A stretch of 64,000 bases of DNA. Origin: Chryseobacterium taeanense (GTDB taxonomy: Bacteria; Bacteroidota; Bacteroidia; Flavobacteriales; Weeksellaceae). Positions 60,352 through 64,000 of the stretch are shown here, one piece after another. Location: positions 1-64,000 of the forward strand of contig NZ_FNDW01000012.1 in the NCBI RefSeq assembly GCF_900099685.1, written 5' to 3'. Each line of letters opens with the position of its first letter. Position 1 is the first letter of the stretch. Position numbers and translations under genes: made by a program. The notes under the pieces were generated by a model. The model ran no database searches, was not told where the DNA came from, and saw nothing but the letters and a program-made list of their open reading frames with translations.

Positions 60352-60444
60352 TTAATATTTTTATCAAATATCTTATTTGAAAAGTATAAACAACAATGGC
60401 TCACAAAATTCATGAGCCATAGCTCTTATCATACAACGAACAGA

Positions 60445-60948
60445 TTATTTATCAAAATGATTAGGATGCTGAGCTTTAATATCATCTACTGTTCCCAATA
60501 CTTTATCTTTTAAAGAATCCTGATATTTCTGTAGATTTTCCGCCACCAATTCATCTGAACTTCCAATGATTTTTGCGGCTAAAATTCCGGCATTCAAAGC
60601 GCCATTCAGAGCAACCGTTGCCACCGGAATTCCTCCAGGCATCTGAAGAATTGACAAAACAGAATCCCATCCGTCGATAGAATTGCTTGACAAAATAGGA
60701 ACTCCAATAACAGGCAATGTCGTACAGCTCGCCACCATTCCTGGGAGATGCGCTGCTCCTCCGGCTCCTGCAACAATCACTTTTAGTCCTCTTTCTTTAG
60801 CTGTTTTTGCATAATCAAACATTCTTTCCGGAGTTCTGTGTGCGGAAACCACTGTCAGCTCGTAAGGAATGTCCAAAGATTTCAAAAAGTTCGCAGCCTG
60901 TTCCATAATCGGTAAGTCGCTCTGACTTCCCATAATAATTCCTACCAT
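60445..60948 (-). CDS. purE: 5-(carboxyamino)imidazole ribonucleotide mutase
   Basis: A 167-aa class I PurE. The motifs GIIMGSQSDLPIM, SAHRTPERMFDY and AGGAAHLPGMVA are present. It converts N5-CAIR to CAIR in purine synthesis. The usual partner purK is not adjacent in this window on either side, so it may be further downstream on the minus strand or elsewhere. Confidence 0.95.
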   Translation of the reverse strand: MVGIIMGSQSDLPIMEQAANFLKSLDIPYELTVVSAHRTPERMFDYAKTAKERGLKVIVAGAGGAAHLPGMVASCTTLPVIGVPILSSNSIDGWDSVLSILQMPGGIPVATVALNGALNAGILAAKIIGSSDELVAENLQKYQDSLKDKVLGTVDDIKAQHPNHFDK

Positions 60949-61084
60949 TCTTCTATATTATTAGATGTTCAAAGATAAAAAATTAATAATCTTCACGCAA
61001 AAAGGCGTAAAAGTTGTTTCATTAATGGCAAACAGGAAGATCGCCATTTTTAATATGTATTTTTGCTAAACATACACCATCATT

Positions 61085-61993
61085 TTGAAAGATTATAAGC
61101 TTACACTCGCCATCCTGACAGTTGCCATTGTCTGGGGTACAACTTTTTTATCAATTCGCATTGCAGTAGAAACAATTCCGGCATGGTTTGTAGCAGGAAT
61201 TCGTCAGTTTCTGGCATCTTTCATCATGCTTATGATCCTTTTGTACAGAGGTCAGTTTAGGTGGATAGGCTGGAAAAACTTGGGATATCAGCTTATTTTT
61301 TCTTCGTTAATGTTGATTATCGCGAACGGACTAACAACAGTAGCAGAGGAAACACTGACGAGCAGCCTGACTTCACTAATTAGTGCCAGCTCACCCATTA
61401 TGGTGTTTCTCGGAAGTGTTGCTCTGGGCTTACAGAAATTTACCATCAGGGCTCTCATAGGAGTTTTGATGTGTTTCGGGGGAATTACATTTATTTTCTG
61501 GGACGGAATAAGCGACTTATCTAACCCGGAATACAGATCCGGAATTTTTCTTTTATTCTGTGGAATTTTGGGCTGGGCTTCCGGAACAATTTTCACAAAA
61601 AAAATGAATATCCAAAGCAGTAATATTTCACTGAATCTTTTTTATCAGTTTGCTTTTGCCGGAATCATTCAGCTTATTTTCGCATTCATGTTTACCGACC
61701 ATTATAATTTTGAAAACTGGTCTGTGAAAAGTGTTTCAGCAATGTTGTATCTGTCTATGTTTGGCTCTGTAGCAGCTTTTTTCGCTTACCATTATGCTTT
61801 AACGAAAGTTTCTCCGGTACAGGTTTCCATTTTGGCTTATATTAATACCATTATTTCCATATTCCTTAGCTGGCTTATTCTAAATGAAGAAATTTCTGCA
61901 AAATTTATTATTGCTGCTATCCTGATTATTCTTGGTGTTTTTATCATCAATTACAATCGTGAGATGTTTAAAAGATATAAAATTAAGAATTAA
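61085..61993 (+). CDS. EamA-family (DMT) exporter
   Basis: A 302-aa, ten-helix transporter starting at TTG 61085, which fits the hydrophobic start (KDYKLTLAILTVAIVWGTTF). The first EamA repeat holds FLSIRIAVETIPAWFVAGIR, and the second begins LLFCGILGWASGTIF. It resembles the transporter at 1781 in the same positions, so the two are paralogues. Likely exports a metabolite. Confidence 0.9.
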   Translation: MKDYKLTLAILTVAIVWGTTFLSIRIAVETIPAWFVAGIRQFLASFIMLMILLYRGQFRWIGWKNLGYQLIFSSLMLIIANGLTTVAEETLTSSLTSLISASSPIMVFLGSVALGLQKFTIRALIGVLMCFGGITFIFWDGISDLSNPEYRSGIFLLFCGILGWASGTIFTKKMNIQSSNISLNLFYQFAFAGIIQLIFAFMFTDHYNFENWSVKSVSAMLYLSMFGSVAAFFAYHYALTKVSPVQVSILAYINTIISIFLSWLILNEEISAKFIIAAILIILGVFIINYNREMFKRYKIKN

Positions 61994-62065
61994 CGGTCTA
62001 TTCAAACCAAGTAGATTTCTTACTTTATTTATTTTTCATTATATTGTTTAATCCAAAATTACAAT

Positions 62066-62629
62066 ATGCTTAAAAACCTACTATTTATCATCATAACTAT
62101 TTTATTTTTTTTAGTCTCCTGTAATGACAAGAAAAAAGAAAGAGATTTATTAATGAGAGAAAACCAGTTGCTCGAAAAAGAAAAGCTATTTGCCCAAAAA
62201 GAATCTGAATATCAGGTTCTCTTAAAAATGAGAGACAGTATTTTTTCTAAAAAAGATTCTGTAAAAGTTGTTGCATGGCCGGATGAAATAAAAGGTGAAT
62301 GGACAGGAAGAGTAATCTGTACAGAATCCAACTGTAGTGACTATGTCGTAGGCGACCAACGTACCGACAACTGGGAGTTTGACAGCGACTCGATACAATT
62401 GGCTGCAAAAATCATCAACAACAATAATCTTGTAAGAGTTTACTCAGGGAAACTTGAAAATAATGAGATAAAACTTAATTATAAAACAGATTCAACGTCG
62501 AAAAAGCAGGTTGAAATGAATGTTTTGCTAAATGATATTTCACCAAATAAAATCCGAGGAACAAGAACCGTCACCGTAGACCAGTGCATGGCAAAATTCT
62601 CCGTAGAACTTTTACGATCCACAAAATAA
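62066..62629 (+). CDS. Hypothetical coiled-coil lipoprotein
   Basis: A 187-aa protein with a lipoprotein signal (LFIIITILFFLVSCND, lipobox LVSC), then a charged coiled coil (about residues 22-65, KKKERDLLMRENQLLEKEK) and a beta-rich C-terminal domain with WPDEIKGEWTGRVICTES. No family is recognised. It lies 7 bp before the antiporter gene in the same direction. Confidence 0.8.
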   Translation: MLKNLLFIIITILFFLVSCNDKKKERDLLMRENQLLEKEKLFAQKESEYQVLLKMRDSIFSKKDSVKVVAWPDEIKGEWTGRVICTESNCSDYVVGDQRTDNWEFDSDSIQLAAKIINNNNLVRVYSGKLENNEIKLNYKTDSTSKKQVEMNVLLNDISPNKIRGTRTVTVDQCMAKFSVELLRSTK

Positions 62630-62636
62630 AACACTT

Positions 62637-64000
62637 ATGAGCTTACTGAGTTTACACAACCTGAGTCTTCCTATTGAAGATCCTGTGCTGAAATTTTTGC
62701 TGGTATTGATTATCGTCCTTGCGGCTCCACTTTTATTAAATAAAATAAAGGTTCCACATTTGCTGGGACTTATTATTGCGGGAGCTGTTATAGGTCCGAA
62801 TGGCTTTAATGTTCTGGCCAGAGACAGCAGCATTGTGGTGACGGGAACTACCGGGCTTCTTTACATTATGTTTCTCGCCGGCCTGGAAATTGACATGGGC
62901 GATTTTAAAAGAAACAAGTGGAAAAGCCTGGGATATGGTGCTTATGCTTTTATGTTTCCTTTCATTTTAGGATATTTAGGGTCATATTATTTGCTTAATT
63001 TTTCTGTTCTTACGGCCGTACTTTTTGCCAGTCTTTTTTCTTCACAAACACTTATCACATATCCGCTCATCAGCAAGTTGGGAATAGCCAAAAACAGAGC
63101 TGTAAATATTACGGTAGGAGGCACAATGATAACGGACGTAGCCACATTATTGGTTTTAGCGGTAGTTGTAGGAATGGTTCAAGGTGACGTAGGACTTTCT
63201 TTCTGGGTAAAATTATCTGTTTCTTTTCTGGTTTTCGGACTTATCGTATTAATGATTTTTCCGTTGATAGGAAGATGGTTTTTTAAGAAAGTAAACGATA
63301 AAATTTCACAATATATCTTCGTTCTGGTTATGATATATTTTGCTGCCGTTTTAGCTGAACTGGCCGGAGTGGAAGCCATTATCGGTGCATTCTTTGCAGG
63401 ATTGGCTCTTAACCGTCTTATCCCTCACACTTCTTCCCTCATGAATCGGGTTGAATTTGTAGGAAACGCCATTTTTATTCCTTTCTTTCTTATCAGCGTA
63501 GGAATGTTGATTGATTTTAAAGTTTTTTTCAACAGTTTTGAGACCTTAAAAGTAGCTTCCATCATGCTTACAGCATCAATCGGCGGAAAATATATTTCAT
63601 CGGTTGTAGCAAGAAAAACGTTCAGGTTTACCAAAGATGAGGGCAAACTTATTTTCGGACTCAGCTCTGCGTCTGCTGCTGCCACGCTGGCAACGGTGAT
63701 GGTAGGATACAATATCATTATCTCTGAAACCGAAACCGGAGAACCTGTTAGATTATTAAATGAACATGTGCTGAACGGAAGTATTCTCCTGATTCTTATT
63801 TCATGTACAATCTCTTCTTTTGTTTCGCTTTCAAGTGCACAGAAGATTGCAGAACAGGATAATGAAGACACGGTTTCCGGCAAAAACCATGAAGAAGAAA
63901 ATATTCTTTTGGCTTTAAATTATGAAGAAACTGTTGAAAGGATGGTGAATCTGGGAATCATGATTAAAGCACAATCCAACACAGAAGATTTATTTGCATT
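62637..64000 (+). CDS. Cation:proton antiporter (CPA2), cut by the window end
   Basis: The open frame runs from ATG 62637 to the window edge without a stop (about 454 codons seen). Residues 20-390 form a 12-helix Na+/H+ exchanger domain of the KefB/NapA kind: VPHLLGLIIAGAVIGPNGFN, LYIMFLAGLEIDMGDFKRNK, TDVATLLVLAVVVG, GVEAIIGAFFAGLALNRLI and FIPFFLISVGMLIDF. The tail after residue 420 is soluble and may be a regulatory domain. Inner membrane; exchanges Na+ or K+ for H+. Confidence 0.9.
   Translation, partial: MSLLSLHNLSLPIEDPVLKFLLVLIIVLAAPLLLNKIKVPHLLGLIIAGAVIGPNGFNVLARDSSIVVTGTTGLLYIMFLAGLEIDMGDFKRNKWKSLGYGAYAFMFPFILGYLGSYYLLNFSVLTAVLFASLFSSQTLITYPLISKLGIAKNRAVNITVGGTMITDVATLLVLAVVVGMVQGDVGLSFWVKLSVSFLVFGLIVLMIFPLIGRWFFKKVNDKISQYIFVLVMIYFAAVLAELAGVEAIIGAFFAGLALNRLIPHTSSLMNRVEFVGNAIFIPFFLISVGMLIDFKVFFNSFETLKVASIMLTASIGGKYISSVVARKTFRFTKDEGKLIFGLSSASAAATLATVMVGYNIIISETETGEPVRLLNEHVLNGSILLILISCTISSFVSLSSAQKIAEQDNEDTVSGKNHEEENILLALNYEETVERMVNLGIMIKAQSNTEDLFA

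Noticed and set aside
63425..63883. A 152-aa minus-strand ORF near the window end
   Set aside because: It lies antisense to the conserved antiporter domain, whose plus-strand frame is intact.
1..64000. tRNA, rRNA, riboswitch or integrase/attachment sites
   Set aside because: I scanned by eye for cloverleaf landmarks, rRNA motifs, recombinase motifs and flanking direct repeats and found none convincing; tRNAscan-SE and Rfam searches would be decisive.

Overview
The window looks like a chromosomal segment of an AT-rich member of the Bacteroidota, most likely a Chryseobacterium-like flavobacterium (family Weeksellaceae). The evidence is a type IX secretion/gliding locus (gldJ, porU, porV), Bacteroidota-style promoters (TAnnTTTG at -7, sometimes with TTTG near -33), many lipoproteins with lipoboxes ending in Cys, weak ribosome binding sites, and interspersed palindromes of a type I recall from Chryseobacterium genomes. 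I found no rRNA, tRNA, CRISPR array, intact transposase or integrase. The species call is an inference.

Region 1 (about 1-12.9 kb) is accessory. Small regulators sit next to small enzymes: a MocR regulator with an EamA exporter, HxlR with a quinone-reductase-like flavoprotein, Lrp with an AhpD-like protein, and AraC with a TetX-like monooxygenase. Between them is a tightly packed eight-gene run (2802-6498: two GNATs, PaaI-like thioesterase, DinB, NTF2-like, P-loop NTPase, DUF1572, cupin) that looks like a detoxification or modification operon of unknown substrate. A decayed reading frame lies at 10034-10270. The conserved chromosome resumes at mnmE (13000).

Region 2 (13-32 kb) is mostly core metabolism: mnmE, an aminopeptidase P, a second HxlR with an SDR, a poxvirus-like topoisomerase IB, pruA, a thioredoxin-fold protein, fabH, corA and a patatin-like phospholipase cluster. 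Embedded in it are a heptanucleotide repeat in front of a small lipoprotein gene and a glycine-rich lipoprotein followed by a tiny membrane protein, which resembles a toxin/immunity arrangement.

Region 3 (32-38 kb) is a TetR-controlled TolC-HlyD-DHA2 efflux operon with a clear operator/promoter at its head and an odd 422-bp gap, containing nine copies of ATGAAG in the mRNA sense, before the last gene.

Region 4 (39.5-42.5 kb) holds a signal-peptide-less protein with an M23-peptidase-like domain, split by one extra G in a G6 run. It overlaps a lipoprotein gene and looks like a secreted peptidoglycan-hydrolase effector with its immunity lipoprotein. This is my best candidate for an under-described system.

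Region 5 (42.5-64 kb) is envelope and housekeeping: an outer-membrane barrel-lptC-anmK operon, SRPBCC, NUDIX, murF, gldJ, divergent porU-porV, a FUSC-family membrane protein, a phosphopantetheinyl transferase, a HugZ-like protein, ahcY, purE, a second EamA transporter, a coiled-coil lipoprotein and a cation:proton antiporter cut by the window end.
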